Source: Chitinophagaceae bacterium IBVUCB2 (GTDB lineage Bacteria > Bacteroidota > Bacteroidia > Chitinophagales > Chitinophagaceae). From it: a stretch of 64,000 bases of DNA. Where the stretch lies: positions 682,001-746,000 of the forward strand of contig NFUV01000002.1 of NCBI GenBank assembly GCA_002127295.1, in the 5' to 3' direction. The position numbers and the translations under genes were made by a program. The notes under the pieces were generated by a model that was given only the letters and a program-made list of their open reading frames with translations, did not search any database and was not told the DNA's origin. Shown one piece after another: positions 8,967 to 18,166 of this stretch (position 1 is its first letter; every line of letters starts with the position of its first letter).

Positions 8967-10385
8967 TTATTTCCCTTTTCCTTTAAAGATGATCCGCAGT
9001 GTATGAATCATAATTTTAAAATCAAGAGCCAGCGAAATATTTTCTATATAGAGCAGGTCGAACTTACTCCGTTCAACCATTTCTTCTACATTCTCTGCAT
9101 AGCCAAACTGCACCATGCCCCAACTGGTAAGTCCCGGTTTTACCTTTAGCAAGTATTTATAGAAAGGATTGCGGGCAATGATCTGATCAATATAAAATCG
9201 CCGTTCTGCTCTCGGACCAACCAAACTCATTTCACCAATTAATATATTCCAGAGTTGTGGTAGTTCATCCAGTCTCCATTTACGCATTGTTTTTCCCCAT
9301 TTTGTAATGCGGGGGTCGTTTTCAGAGGAAAGAGCAGGCCCATCTTTTTCTGCATCCTGCACCATAGACCGGAATTTATACATCATGAATGGTTTACCCT
9401 TGTATCCAATCCTTTCCTGAGGAAATAGTACAGATCCCTCTGAAGATAATTTCACCCGTATGGCAATGTATAAAATAAAAGGGGAAAGAATAATACTACC
9501 AAATAGCGCAACAGCTATATCGATTAACCTTTTTATGTTTTGTTGCCATTCCGGCATTAACCCCGTTTGCAAATCTATAAGGGCAGCACCCATTACACTG
9601 CTCGTTTTTACAGAGCCGGAAAGAATATCCAGGGTATTGGGTTGTATTTTGATTTCTACATCTTTTTCACTCAGCCGATTGATAATATTTTCCAGTAGTG
9701 GCTGTTCTGTTTTCTCCAAAGCAAGTACTACTAATCGAATTTGGTTGCTGTCAATTATCTTTTCAATGTCATCAGCTGAACCCAATTTTGGAATTAGCTT
9801 ATGTATGCCGTTCTTACCGTTATTATCAGTGGTTATAAAACCGGTATAACGATAGCCTCCATCGTGTAAGCTTTTTGTTGTTTCCTTTAACACACGAATG
9901 GCATTCTCCTGGCTACCTATCATTAATGTATTGAAGAAAATTTTTCCTTTTAGCAGCTGCTTTTTCATCTTATTGAGAATAATCCAGCGGCCTAAAAAGG
10001 TAAAAACAAAATGAAGTCCGAATAAACAGAGAAAAGCGATGTAGTAATAAGAGTAATCGTTTTCTACATCATCTAATAATAATCCAAAGAAAATAACTAT
10101 ACAACCAATAAGGCTGCAAACAAAAGTGCTGGTAAATTCAAAGAGCCTCGATTTTTTGTACAAATGCCGGTACGATCCAACAATTGTGTACAATATCAGC
10201 CACCCAATTGGAATGAACACAATCCCATACCAAAAATTATTATCAGTTTGTAATTGACCATTTTCAACTACAGGTTGATAAAGTAGTGCACGGCGAATAA
10301 AAAAGAAACAAGCCCATGCCAGCGCTGCACTGATGAAATCCGCAGTAGCATACCAGGCGATGGATATTTTTTTTCCAGAACTCAT
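8967..10385 (-). CDS. Undecaprenyl-phosphate sugar phosphotransferase (exopolysaccharide initiation)
   Basis: A 472-residue polyprenyl glycosylphosphotransferase of the WcaJ type. Four N-terminal membrane helices (about 8-30, 52-72, 84-104, 112-134) precede a Rossmann-like domain. A further membrane segment (about 286-306) leads into the bacterial sugar-transferase domain. Conserved blocks there are [46 protein letters not shown] and [11 protein letters not shown]. The enzyme moves a sugar-1-phosphate onto undecaprenyl phosphate at the inner membrane, the first step of capsule or exopolysaccharide repeat synthesis. Its start overlaps the stop of the upstream oxidoreductase (ATGA). No glycosyltransferases are nearby, so the rest of the pathway is elsewhere. 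Confidence 0.9.
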   Translation of the reverse strand: MSSGKKISIAWYATADFISAALAWACFFFIRRALLYQPVVENGQLQTDNNFWYGIVFIPIGWLILYTIVGSYRHLYKKSRLFEFTSTFVCSLIGCIVIFFGLLLDDVENDYSYYYIAFLCLFGLHFVFTFLGRWIILNKMKKQLLKGKIFFNTLMIGSQENAIRVLKETTKSLHDGGYRYTGFITTDNNGKNGIHKLIPKLGSADDIEKIIDSNQIRLVVLALEKTEQPLLENIINRLSEKDVEIKIQPNTLDILSGSVKTSSVMGAALIDLQTGLMPEWQQNIKRLIDIAVALFGSIILSPFILYIAIRVKLSSEGSVLFPQERIGYKGKPFMMYKFRSMVQDAEKDGPALSSENDPRITKWGKTMRKWRLDELPQLWNILIGEMSLVGPRAERRFYIDQIIARNPFYKYLLKVKPGLTSWGMVQFGYAENVEEMVERSKFDLLYIENISLALDFKIMIHTLRIIFKGKGK

Positions 10386-11359
10386 CCGTGAGTAATAACG
10401 TTGTTGCCAATCTTTTCCAGTATCTGGTGGGCTACATCCATCGCCGTCAACCCATCCATTTCAGACACAACTGTTTTGGTATTGTTGAGAATAGCATCTC
10501 TGAATTCTTCCAACTCTTTCTTAATCGCATTTACTTCCGGCACAATGGGATTGGCCATGGCAATGGTTTTTTTACCTGTTGGGGTTTCTATGTCAAATGC
10601 GAATACATTAGAGTCTTGCGGTTCTTTCAGTTTGATGATCTCTGTTTTCTTATTCAGAAAATCAATGCCGATATAAGAATCTTTTTGGAAGAGTCGGATC
10701 TTTCTCATCTTTTTCATGGAAATGCGACTTGAGGTAAGATTCGCTACACAGCCATTGTCAAATTCAATACGAACGTTGGCAATATCAGGAGTTTCTGTCA
10801 TCACACCTACACCACTGGCAGAAATACTTTTTACATCGCTTTTTACAATGCTGAGTATGATATCGATATCATGGATCATTAAATCCAGTATCACACTTAC
10901 TTCAGTACCTCTGGGATTAAATTGAGCCAAACGATGAACCTCAATAAACATGGGATTCAGCTGCATATCTTTTATAGCAAGAAAAGCGGGGTTGAACCGT
11001 TCTACATGCCCCACCTGGAATTTAATGCCCGATTCTTTGACAAACTTTACTAATTGTCTAGCTTCCTCCATGGTATTAGCCAATGGTTTTTCTACAAACA
11101 CATGCTTGCCTTTTTTGATGGCTTTTTCACACCATTGAAAATGAAAATTAGTTGGTGCGACTACATCGATCGCATCACAGGCATTGATGAGTTCGTCAGC
11201 ATCGAGAAATCGGGGTAATTGATATTTTTCTGACACTTCTTTTGCAGTATCATCATGCGGATCGTAAAAGCCTACTATTTCTACACCTGCAATTTCTTTC
11301 CAGTTGTTGAGATGAAATTTTCCTAAGTGTCCTACACCAATAACGCCGATCTTGAGCAT
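10382..11359 (-). CDS. Gfo/Idh/MocA-family sugar oxidoreductase
   Basis: A 325-residue NAD(P)-dependent dehydrogenase. The N-terminal Rossmann fold has [12 protein letters not shown] (5-16), and EKPLA (90-94) supplies the family's catalytic lysine region. [11 protein letters not shown] and [12 protein letters not shown] follow, as in the UDP-N-acetylglucosamine 3-dehydrogenase (WlbA-like) branch. It probably oxidises or reduces a nucleotide sugar. Translational coupling to the downstream polyprenyl sugar transferase (4-base ATGA overlap) suggests it helps make the sugar that the transferase uses. It is the first gene of the minus-strand operon, with a -7 element just upstream. The exact substrate cannot be read from sequence. 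Confidence 0.85.
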   Translation of the reverse strand: MLKIGVIGVGHLGKFHLNNWKEIAGVEIVGFYDPHDDTAKEVSEKYQLPRFLDADELINACDAIDVVAPTNFHFQWCEKAIKKGKHVFVEKPLANTMEEARQLVKFVKESGIKFQVGHVERFNPAFLAIKDMQLNPMFIEVHRLAQFNPRGTEVSVILDLMIHDIDIILSIVKSDVKSISASGVGVMTETPDIANVRIEFDNGCVANLTSSRISMKKMRKIRLFQKDSYIGIDFLNKKTEIIKLKEPQDSNVFAFDIETPTGKKTIAMANPIVPEVNAIKKELEEFRDAILNNTKTVVSEMDGLTAMDVAHQILEKIGNNVITHG

Positions 11360-11376
11360 AACAATTTATTAATGCT

Positions 11377-11384
11377 CAAAGATA
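11377..11384 (-). promoter_or_regulatory. Putative -7 promoter element of the oxidoreductase/sugar-transferase operon
   Basis: On the minus strand this reads TATCTTTG, an exact TAnnTTTG match, 17 bases before the ATG of the Gfo/Idh gene. No TTG occurs at 19-21 bases, so the -33 half is not supported. Confidence 0.45.
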
Positions 11385-11429
11385 AAGATTGGCAAATGGA
11401 GTGGGGATTGAGTTTTAAACAGTGGTGGA

Positions 11430-12185
11430 TTAGTCTAATACTACCGATCTGTCAACATAAGAAGGATGATAAATGAAAAGACAAGTGCCTTCTTTAATGG
11501 TATTGATGATGGGCCGGTTCAATTGTACCGGTACAGCAGGGCATCCGTGGCTGCGGCCAATAAAACCCCTGGCGTTAACAAAAGCATCGGAAACGTATTC
11601 TGCGCCGTGCATTACAATGCCTCTTTCATAAGCTTTATCATTTATACCTCTTTCCATACCTTCCAACTTTAGAGAGTATCCGTTTTTCCCTTGGTAGGTT
11701 TCCCTGGTAATATAAAAACCGGGACTACTTTTAAAAGATTCGTTTTGATTCGAGAATGAGCTGGCAATTTCCTGCCCTGTATTTCTGCCATGGGCTACCA
11801 GTGTATTAAAAAGTACTTTATAATCATTCAGATCAATTATGAATAATCTTTTCTTGCCACTAGGTTGGCTAAAATCGATAATTGAAATAACAGATTTATT
11901 GAACAGTTTGCCTTCTGCTATTAATTTTTCCATTCCTTTTTTTGCATAGTCGTAAGCTTCTTTGCTCAAACCTTTTAAATTGAGGTGCAAACTATCATAT
12001 ACTGATTTTAATAGAGGAGTAGCTATAGGTGCACCCTCTGTGGTTGCCTTTGTAATAGAATCTGACGGCGGTGTATAGAATAGTTTATTGGCTGCTGCGG
12101 ATTTTGCAAATGCAACAGGCAAATACAGGAATGCGATTACAATAGATGAAACGTAAAAATAGAAACCCTTAACCTTGTTTTTCAT
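11430..12185 (-). CDS. Secreted murein L,D-transpeptidase catalytic-domain protein
   Basis: A 251-residue exported protein (signal peptide about residues 1-28, ending AFAKSAA). The catalytic block is IGRSHGCPAVPVQ with nucleophile Cys215 in the SHGC motif. HGAEYV precedes it (His193 region), and NTLVAHGRNTG lies around residue 130. This is the murein L,D-transpeptidase family, which forms or edits 3-3 crosslinks or attaches ligands to peptidoglycan in the periplasm. I start at ATG 12183-12185 because the longer upstream frame would bury the signal sequence behind 21 residues without family character. It is a single gene, with 70 bases to the oxidoreductase. Confidence 0.85.
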   Translation of the reverse strand: MKNKVKGFYFYVSSIVIAFLYLPVAFAKSAAANKLFYTPPSDSITKATTEGAPIATPLLKSVYDSLHLNLKGLSKEAYDYAKKGMEKLIAEGKLFNKSVISIIDFSQPSGKKRLFIIDLNDYKVLFNTLVAHGRNTGQEIASSFSNQNESFKSSPGFYITRETYQGKNGYSLKLEGMERGINDKAYERGIVMHGAEYVSDAFVNARGFIGRSHGCPAVPVQLNRPIINTIKEGTCLFIYHPSYVDRSVVLD

Positions 12186-12442
12186 AGCTACACCGTTTAA
12201 CCAAAAACCGTACCCTTTAGACGATGTAGCCAACTTTTTATTGCACAAAATATCTTAACCTCAATCAATAAAAAAAGAGTACAAAATTCTTGAAAAGCAT
12301 TTTTTTCAAGCGGCAATTGTTAACGAAATCACAATATATCGCTCCTGTAGCAATTAGCTTTTTCAAGTGGGGTTTCCATTCTCTTACAGCGGTTGCAGTA
12401 TAAATATCAAAAATTTTAATTGAAGGTTTTTTTTGGTCTGCT

Positions 12443-13807
12443 TTAGTTACTGATTTTTCCATAGGCCGTGTAACTTCCGTAGCTAACATCTTGCAACCAT
12501 AAAATGCGGCCACCTTTAAAGCAGGAGAAATAAGCGTTGTATGTTTTTGGCTGTCGTTCTATTTCAGAGAACCATACCTGCCAATTTCCCAGCATTTTCC
12601 AGTTACCGCTGGCTTTTGCCTGGTCCACTTTCATGGTAGAACCATAAGAGCTGCTTCCCACTACCAGATCCCAATTATAGGTTTTGTTAGTACGGAAAAT
12701 GAAGTTTTGTCTTGATGCATGTGTTGTAGACCCGGCGTATACTCCAGTGTATGTATTATAATAAGCAGTTGAACCCTGAAATTCATTTGACCATTTACCT
12801 GTAAGATCTTTTTCGCCAACGGCGAAGCGGTTCATACCGGCAAGATTTAATAACGAATTCCACTCCGTATAATACATGTGTGGATTATTGATACCAAAGA
12901 TTTGTACAAACGTATTTTTATCTGGTGTAATGATCTCGATCCAACCACTCTTTCCCTTGTTGAAGAGTGTTACCCAAACATCTTTGCCTGATGCATTGTC
13001 TTTCAACAAGCCACAAGCAAAATAGGCAGATTCAGGAAGATTGCTTCCCGGAGCTTCGTAGTTACGCAAATTCGAATAACGTGGCGCAACCAACAGATTC
13101 CAAAATACATTCATTCGTTCATCATGCTGTGTATAGTATTTGCTGTCTTCTGCCCGTGGATAATGCAGTAATACTTTGATGTTTCCTTTTGTAGCTTCCA
13201 CCCATTCTTCTTTTACCACACTTGTCCAGCCATCATCGAAATTGGTAGTGTTGAATTGAAAGCCATCATTGGTGGCAGTTGTTTTACTATTTACACTTGG
13301 TTTCGGTTGCGTAGTACTAGTTTTTGGTTGTGAAAGTTTTACAGATCCTGCAAATTCTTCCAATACAGTTCCATAGGCTGTTGTGTTACTCAATAGGACG
13401 AAACTGGCACAGCGGTAGCCGTCGCTAAACGTATTTAATAGCACAAATGCAGTATCAGTTTTCACTAAAAATTTACCTAACCCGGTATAAAGTTTCCATC
13501 CCATGTATGTATTCGAATCAATCGTTAAAGGTTCTCCACTAACACCATAACGTGTCATTACGAGGTCTTTCCATTCGTTTTGAAAATCGGCATAGATCGA
13601 GCCCTTACTGGCTGTACTTTTTAGCAGATCGATTTGTGCCCATGTACGGTTGCTGTTATCTGTTATAGAAAAGATCAGGTTGTTTTCCTTTGCAGCTTTG
13701 TTCCATTTTTTTGGTGCATTGAAAGTAAATATATCGTAGGTCTGTTGTTGGGAGTGGGCTGTTCCGCATAACAACAATAAAAAAAAGAGGTGTATCAATC
13801 GTACCAT
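12443..13807 (-). CDS. Secreted protein of unknown function
   Basis: A 454-residue protein with a clear signal peptide (LIHLFFLLLLCGTAHSQ). Two parts are separated by a Thr/Ser/Pro/Lys-rich linker near residues 175-195. The N-terminal part (about 20-170) resembles small stress-type beta domains (FNAPKKWNKAAKENNLIFS). The C-terminal part is rich in aromatic residues and ends in a beta-rich segment (GKWSNEFQGSTAYYN, NWKMLGNWQVWFSE) that looks lipocalin-like. I do not recognise a named family. There are no catalytic motifs and no operon partners; the upstream gap is long. It is probably periplasmic or surface-exposed. Confidence 0.72.
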   Translation of the reverse strand: MVRLIHLFFLLLLCGTAHSQQQTYDIFTFNAPKKWNKAAKENNLIFSITDNSNRTWAQIDLLKSTASKGSIYADFQNEWKDLVMTRYGVSGEPLTIDSNTYMGWKLYTGLGKFLVKTDTAFVLLNTFSDGYRCASFVLLSNTTAYGTVLEEFAGSVKLSQPKTSTTQPKPSVNSKTTATNDGFQFNTTNFDDGWTSVVKEEWVEATKGNIKVLLHYPRAEDSKYYTQHDERMNVFWNLLVAPRYSNLRNYEAPGSNLPESAYFACGLLKDNASGKDVWVTLFNKGKSGWIEIITPDKNTFVQIFGINNPHMYYTEWNSLLNLAGMNRFAVGEKDLTGKWSNEFQGSTAYYNTYTGVYAGSTTHASRQNFIFRTNKTYNWDLVVGSSSYGSTMKVDQAKASGNWKMLGNWQVWFSEIERQPKTYNAYFSCFKGGRILWLQDVSYGSYTAYGKISN

Positions 13808-14140
13808 TTTTTCTTGTTTAAAGTTTTATACATTTCAAAATTCTATTTCCTGGGTTTCTATCATTTGGTGTGAAATGACAGAAAGACAAATTTGTAGACC
13901 CTGAATTGCAGATGTTATAATTAAAGTGATTTCAAATTTGATATAAAACCCACTTTTTTTATATACCCGAAAAACAGGATTTTTATTTGAGTAATTAACT
14001 CCCCGTTTTGACAAAAGAAAAGTGCATTCAGAACTTACTGGTTTCGATTAAGAGAATAGAAGAAAAGCCCTTGGTAAAAAGGGTACCGTAATTCACATTA
14101 GATTTTTGGGCAATAGGCATGAGCCATAATGGTCACAAAT
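13808..14140. other. Long intergenic stretch without a supported gene
   Basis: About 330 bases of AT-rich DNA between the unknown secreted protein (which reads leftward) and the tRNA-Asp terminator. I find no frame with coding character, no exact TAnnTTTG on either strand, and no strong hairpin apart from the tRNA terminator at its right edge. It presumably holds the 5' leader and promoter of the secreted-protein gene. Confidence 0.5.
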
Positions 14141-14173
14141 AAAAATCCCCTGAAAAGATTAAATTTCAGGGGA
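14141..14173 (-). terminator. Rho-independent terminator of tRNA-Asp
   Basis: On the minus strand TCCCCTGAAA pairs perfectly with TTTCAGGGGA (14164-14173 with 14146-14155) over an 8-base loop, then TTTTT follows. It lies 26 bases beyond the tRNA 3' end. Confidence 0.88.
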
Positions 14174-14198
14174 CTAAATGAAGTTCAGTAATTTTTTG

Positions 14199-14272
14199 CG
14201 GACCGGACGGGACTCGAACCCGCGACCTCCGCCGTGACAGGGCGGCATTCTAACCAACTGAACTACCGATCC
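14199..14272 (-). tRNA. tRNA-Asp (anticodon GTC)
   Basis: The 74-base cloverleaf reads from 14272 down. Acceptor stem GGATCGG pairs with CCGGTCC (one T-G wobble). The anticodon stem CCGCC/GGCGG encloses loop CTGTCAC, giving anticodon GTC for aspartate. The T arm is GCGGG-TTCGAGT-CCCGT and the discriminator base is G, the known aspartate identity base. CCA is not encoded and must be added after transcription. The gene has its own promoter and terminator, so it is a single-tRNA transcription unit. Confidence 0.97.
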
Positions 14273-14316
14273 GTTTCCTTAGAATGATTCGTAAGTCGAG
14301 CCATTTTTCAGGACGG

Positions 14317-14347
14317 CAAAGATAGCCCTGCAATCTTTTTCAGCCAA
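14317..14347 (-). promoter_or_regulatory. Full Bacteroidota promoter driving tRNA-Asp
   Basis: On the minus strand: TTG (14345-14347), a 20-base spacer, then TATCTTTG (14317-14324). This matches the Bacteroidota consensus at both elements and in spacing. Transcription would start around 14310, leaving a leader of about 38 bases to be removed by RNase P. Confidence 0.75.
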
Positions 14348-14443
14348 AAGTTTTTCTATTATTTATCCACTGACAATCAACCTTTCCGGAGAAAAATTCC
14401 CATTATTATATAATCCTTAATTTAGCCGCACATTTTAGAACCT

Positions 14444-15415
14444 ATGCCAACCGACGCTAACAGACAGTTTCTCGATTTCGAAAAGCCCATCAAAGACCTG
14501 ATTGATGAGATTGCCAGCATGAAGCATCGCCAGGAAAAGACCAAACTGGATCTCAGCGATACTATTCAAAAACTGGAGCAAGGCATATTAGATAAACGAA
14601 AAGAAATTACGGAAAACCTCAGTAGCTGGCAACGGGTACAACTAAGTCGCCATCCTGACCGGCCATATACACTCAAGTACATCGATAAAATGGCGGAGAA
14701 CTTCGTGGAGCTCTATGGCGACCGCAATGTAAAAGACGATAAAGCAATGGTAGGTGGCTTTGCCAGTTTGGGTGGAGAAACGGTAATGATAATCGGCCAA
14801 CAAAAAGGTATCAATACCAAAATGCGCCAAATGCGAAATTTTGGTATGGCTAATCCTGAAGGTTATCGAAAAGCATTGCGATTAATGCGGTTGGCGGAGA
14901 AATTTAATAAACCTGTAATTACTTTGATTGATACACCCGGCGCATATCCCGGATTGGAAGCAGAAGAACGAGGTCAAGGTGAAGCTATTGCCCGTAACAT
15001 TTATGAAATGATACGATTAAAAGTTCCTGTTATCTGCGTTATCATTGGAGAAGGAGCCAGTGGTGGTGCATTAGGAATTGGAGTAGGAGATAAAGTGTTT
15101 ATGATGGAGAATACCTGGTACACTGTTATCAGCCCGGAAAGTTGTTCGTCTATTCTCTGGCGTAGTTGGGATAAAAAAGAAGTAGCAGCAGAGCAGTTGC
15201 GACTAACAGCCGATAAAATGCTTGGCTTTGGATTGATAGATGGCATTATTCCCGAACCAGTTGGTGGTGCACATTGGGATTATGATGGTGCAGCGCAAAT
15301 TCTCAAAAATTATCTGATACCTGTAATCAAACAATTGAAAGAAGCAACGCCGGAAGAACGAGTAAATACAAGAATTGAAAAGTTTGGTAAGATGGGATTC
15401 TGGGAAGAAGTGTAA
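14444..15415 (+). CDS. accA: Acetyl-CoA carboxylase carboxyltransferase subunit alpha
   Basis: A 323-residue cytoplasmic protein, standard length for AccA. An N-terminal helical region (1-65) precedes the crotonase-like carboxyltransferase core. Conserved blocks are [13 protein letters not shown] (68-80), DTPGAYPG (163-170) and [12 protein letters not shown] (202-213), which forms the oxyanion hole. It carries the carboxyl transfer from biotin to acetyl-CoA, making malonyl-CoA, together with AccD (not in this window). The other ACC subunits, accB and accC, sit 15 kb away as a separate operon. A TAATTTAG element 23 bases upstream may be a degenerate -7. Confidence 0.96.
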   Translation: MPTDANRQFLDFEKPIKDLIDEIASMKHRQEKTKLDLSDTIQKLEQGILDKRKEITENLSSWQRVQLSRHPDRPYTLKYIDKMAENFVELYGDRNVKDDKAMVGGFASLGGETVMIIGQQKGINTKMRQMRNFGMANPEGYRKALRLMRLAEKFNKPVITLIDTPGAYPGLEAEERGQGEAIARNIYEMIRLKVPVICVIIGEGASGGALGIGVGDKVFMMENTWYTVISPESCSSILWRSWDKKEVAAEQLRLTADKMLGFGLIDGIIPEPVGGAHWDYDGAAQILKNYLIPVIKQLKEATPEERVNTRIEKFGKMGFWEEV

Positions 15416-15599
15416 AAAAAAAGTCGTCAGTCGTTACCCGTGAGTCTGGAGAAATACAATAATTAACCGAGCAATAGTTTTTCATGGCATCGTCTGTTGC
15501 GTCGCACACTTCATCGTTCTGTCCATTTTTTATCTTTAGAAATACACGATAAAGTTTTTCAGTTACCAGCAAATTATTAATTACTAATTATAAGCAAAA

Positions 15600-16481
15600 A
15601 TGTCTCTCAGAGAAAAATTTACCGGCACAGGAATAGCAATAGTAACCCCATTTCATGCAGATGGAGCAATTGATTGGGAAAGCTTCGGTAAGCTGATTGG
15701 ATTTTGGATAAAGGGAAAGGTTGAATACCTTGTTGTATTAGGAACAACGGGTGAAAGTGCTACCATTCATGGTGCAGAAAAGCAGGAAGTATTTTCTTTT
15801 GTAGCAGAAAAAGTAGCAGGTCGCTTACCATTAGTAGCCGGCATTGGTGGTAATGATACTGCTGAAGTGGTAGATGCATTTGAATCATTTAATCTTACGG
15901 GTTATGATGCGATACTTTCTGTGTCGCCTTATTATAACAAACCCAACCAGGAAGGAATTTTTCAGCATTATAAAGCATTAGATGCGGCAACACCATTGCC
16001 CATCATTATGTATAATGTTCCGGGCCGTACCGGGCAATCTGTAACCGCAGAAACACAGGTACGTATTGCAAAAGAGTGTAAAAATATATTTGCTACCAAA
16101 GAAGCCAGTGGCAATTTTGATTTAATAAACCAGATCATAAAAAACAAGCCGGCTGATTTTATGGTTATCAGTGGCGATGACCCGATAACCTTGCATATGA
16201 TAGCAGCAGGAGCAGAAGGATTAATATCTGTGGTTGCAAATGCGTATCCTCAAGAGTACTCTGATATGGTACGTCTTTGTTTACAAGGAAAATTTAAGGA
16301 AGCATCTGTATTGCATTACAAATACGTTGACATTATCTCCTCAATGTTTGCTGAAGGAAGTCCAAGTGGTGTAAAAGCTTATTTATCAGAAATGGGATTA
16401 TGTCAAAATACATTCCGTTTGCCCGTATGGCTTGTGAGTGAAAAGCATCATCAGAAAATAAAGGATTTGATGAAGGGATAG
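15600..16481 (+). CDS. dapA: 4-hydroxy-tetrahydrodipicolinate synthase
   Basis: A 293-residue TIM-barrel aldolase. GTTGES (48-53) holds the substrate-binding threonines, MYNVPGRTGQ (137-146) supplies catalytic Tyr138, and Lys167 in FATKEASGN forms the Schiff base with pyruvate. It condenses pyruvate with aspartate semialdehyde, the first committed step to lysine and meso-diaminopimelate for peptidoglycan. The next pathway enzyme in the window, dapB, is 43 kb away. The start ATG gives the standard N-terminus MSLREKFTGTGIAIVTPF. The downstream small secreted gene follows at 12 bases and may be cotranscribed. Confidence 0.96.
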   Translation: MSLREKFTGTGIAIVTPFHADGAIDWESFGKLIGFWIKGKVEYLVVLGTTGESATIHGAEKQEVFSFVAEKVAGRLPLVAGIGGNDTAEVVDAFESFNLTGYDAILSVSPYYNKPNQEGIFQHYKALDAATPLPIIMYNVPGRTGQSVTAETQVRIAKECKNIFATKEASGNFDLINQIIKNKPADFMVISGDDPITLHMIAAGAEGLISVVANAYPQEYSDMVRLCLQGKFKEASVLHYKYVDIISSMFAEGSPSGVKAYLSEMGLCQNTFRLPVWLVSEKHHQKIKDLMKG

Positions 16482-16493
16482 AAATTTGCGTAC

Positions 16494-16976
16494 ATGAAAA
16501 ATGTGTTACTACTTATTTCAATTACTTTATTAATCTCAAAAGCAAATGCTCAGGAGAAACAATCAATAACTGCTGTAAAATTGGTTGAAATTGCAGATAA
16601 GGCCGATTTTTCAATTTTGGTAAAATTGGTTTCCGTATTAAATTATATGGTGCTGGATAGCAGCTGGGATGAGAAGGGTGTGTTATTCTATTTTGCAAAA
16701 GAATCAAAGACCAACGGAAATGTGTTAGCTTGCTCTGCAGACACAAAGAATAAAATAACAGAATTTACTTTCAATACTTTTATTTCGGAAACTAATATTG
16801 ATTTAAAAGCTCAATTAAAAAAACTCGGCTTCAATTCCGGGGGAATTATAAAAAAGAATTCAGCAGGTATATTAGAATCGGAGGATTTTGAAAAAGACAG
16901 TCTTTTAATAGCCACAGCGACTGTTGAAAACAAACAAGGGAAGAATTTCTTTGAGTTTACTTTTATAAAATGGTAA
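16494..16976 (+). CDS. Small secreted protein of unknown function
   Basis: A 160-residue protein with a signal peptide (VLLLISITLLISKANAQ). The mature part alternates hydrophobic and polar stretches without Cys pairs or catalytic motifs that I recognise. One possible repeat of short beta-alpha elements is visible (KLVEIADKADFSILVKLVS). It begins 12 bases after dapA and is followed by another secreted protein. It may be a lineage-specific periplasmic protein. Function unknown. Confidence 0.6.
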   Translation: MKNVLLLISITLLISKANAQEKQSITAVKLVEIADKADFSILVKLVSVLNYMVLDSSWDEKGVLFYFAKESKTNGNVLACSADTKNKITEFTFNTFISETNIDLKAQLKKLGFNSGGIIKKNSAGILESEDFEKDSLLIATATVENKQGKNFFEFTFIKW

Positions 16977-17038
16977 CTTCTTATATCTAGAGTAATATCA
17001 ATAGTTTTTAGGGCATATTTTTTCTTAATATTATTTTC

Positions 17039-18160
17039 ATGCACAAGTTTACTTTAATTATTGCAACTTTTTTTTTAATACTAGCTGTTTGTTCGCAAAA
17101 CACTATACGTCTGGAAATAAAAGCTCTGCCTGCTTACCATAGCGCAGATGATAACATATTTGCCGCTGGTTCTTTCAACAGCTGGAATCCACAGAACCAA
17201 AATTATAAATTCAAAAAGGACGAGAAAGGAAACTATTATTTAGAGTTGAAATTGAACAGCGGCTCATACCAATACAAAATAACAAGAGGCGGCTGGGAAA
17301 ATGTAGAATGTACTAAAGATGGAGCAGGTATAGAAAACAGGGTATTTAAAATAGAAGGCGATGCTATGATTGAATTATCAATAGCAGGTTGGCAGGATAA
17401 ATTTTCAAGCAAGCCCAAACTTAGTTCTGCCAGTAAAAATGTTCACATCATAGAAACTGCTTTTTTCATACCTCAATTAAATCGGAACCGAAGAATTTGG
17501 ATTTACCTGCCAGAGAACTATGTATCATCAAAAATAAAATACCCTGTTCTGTATATACATGATGGGCAAAATGTTTTCGAAGACAGCAGTTCTTTTTCTG
17601 GTGAGTGGGGAGTTGATGATTTTTTAGATTCAACCCAATCCAGAAATTGTATCGTTGTTGCTATTGATAATGGCGGCGATAAAAGGATGAATGAATATAA
17701 CCCTTATGATAATATTCGATTTGGAAAAGGCGAGGGTGATGCTTATGTTGACTTTATTGCAAATACACTTAGACCTTATATTAATAAAAACTACCGAACA
17801 CTGAAATGCAGAAAGAAGACCTATGTTGCGGGAAGTTCTATGGGAGGATTAATTTCGATGTATGCTGCTTTAAAATATCCTAAAATATTTGGTGGAGCAG
17901 GGGTATTCTCCCCGTCATTTTGGATAGCACCAGAAATATATAGTTACCTGCAAACACAAGGAAAGAAAGTAAAATCTAAAATATATTTCTATGCCGGAAA
18001 AGAGGAAGGTGAATCAATGGTACCGGATATGCTAAAAGCATTTGAGCAAATGGCTAAAGTTTCTAAATCAAAAATGACAACTGTAATCAGAGATGATGGC
18101 AAACACAATGAAGCTACCTGGCGAAACGAATTTCCATTATTTTATAATTGGATAAGATAA
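17039..18160 (+). CDS. Secreted esterase with N-terminal glycogen-binding-like domain
   Basis: A 373-residue exported protein. After the signal peptide, residues about 22-115 show an early-set carbohydrate-binding-like domain: FAAGSFNSWNP (41-51), YYLELKLNSGSYQYK and a Trp pair, as in CBM48/AMPK-beta modules. Residues about 145-373 form an alpha/beta hydrolase of the esterase D type, with YIHDGQNVF, nucleophile Ser267 in AGSSMGG and catalytic His356 in DGKHNEATW. It probably hydrolyses an ester on a polysaccharide or a siderophore-like substrate in the periplasm. The two-domain fusion is recurrent in Bacteroidota. The substrate is not readable from sequence. Confidence 0.82.
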   Translation: MHKFTLIIATFFLILAVCSQNTIRLEIKALPAYHSADDNIFAAGSFNSWNPQNQNYKFKKDEKGNYYLELKLNSGSYQYKITRGGWENVECTKDGAGIENRVFKIEGDAMIELSIAGWQDKFSSKPKLSSASKNVHIIETAFFIPQLNRNRRIWIYLPENYVSSKIKYPVLYIHDGQNVFEDSSSFSGEWGVDDFLDSTQSRNCIVVAIDNGGDKRMNEYNPYDNIRFGKGEGDAYVDFIANTLRPYINKNYRTLKCRKKTYVAGSSMGGLISMYAALKYPKIFGGAGVFSPSFWIAPEIYSYLQTQGKKVKSKIYFYAGKEEGESMVPDMLKAFEQMAKVSKSKMTTVIRDDGKHNEATWRNEFPLFYNWIR

Positions 18161-18166
18161 CTGGTA

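Noticed and set aside
9460..9849. A 129-codon plus-strand frame inside the sugar transferase gene
   Set aside because: Antisense to a complete transferase gene; no family features.
12265..12513. An 82-codon minus-strand frame overlapping the 3' end of the 454-residue secreted protein gene
   Set aside because: It overlaps the better-supported gene by 71 bases, has a biased, low-complexity end (KNFVLFFY) and no signal, domain or start context.
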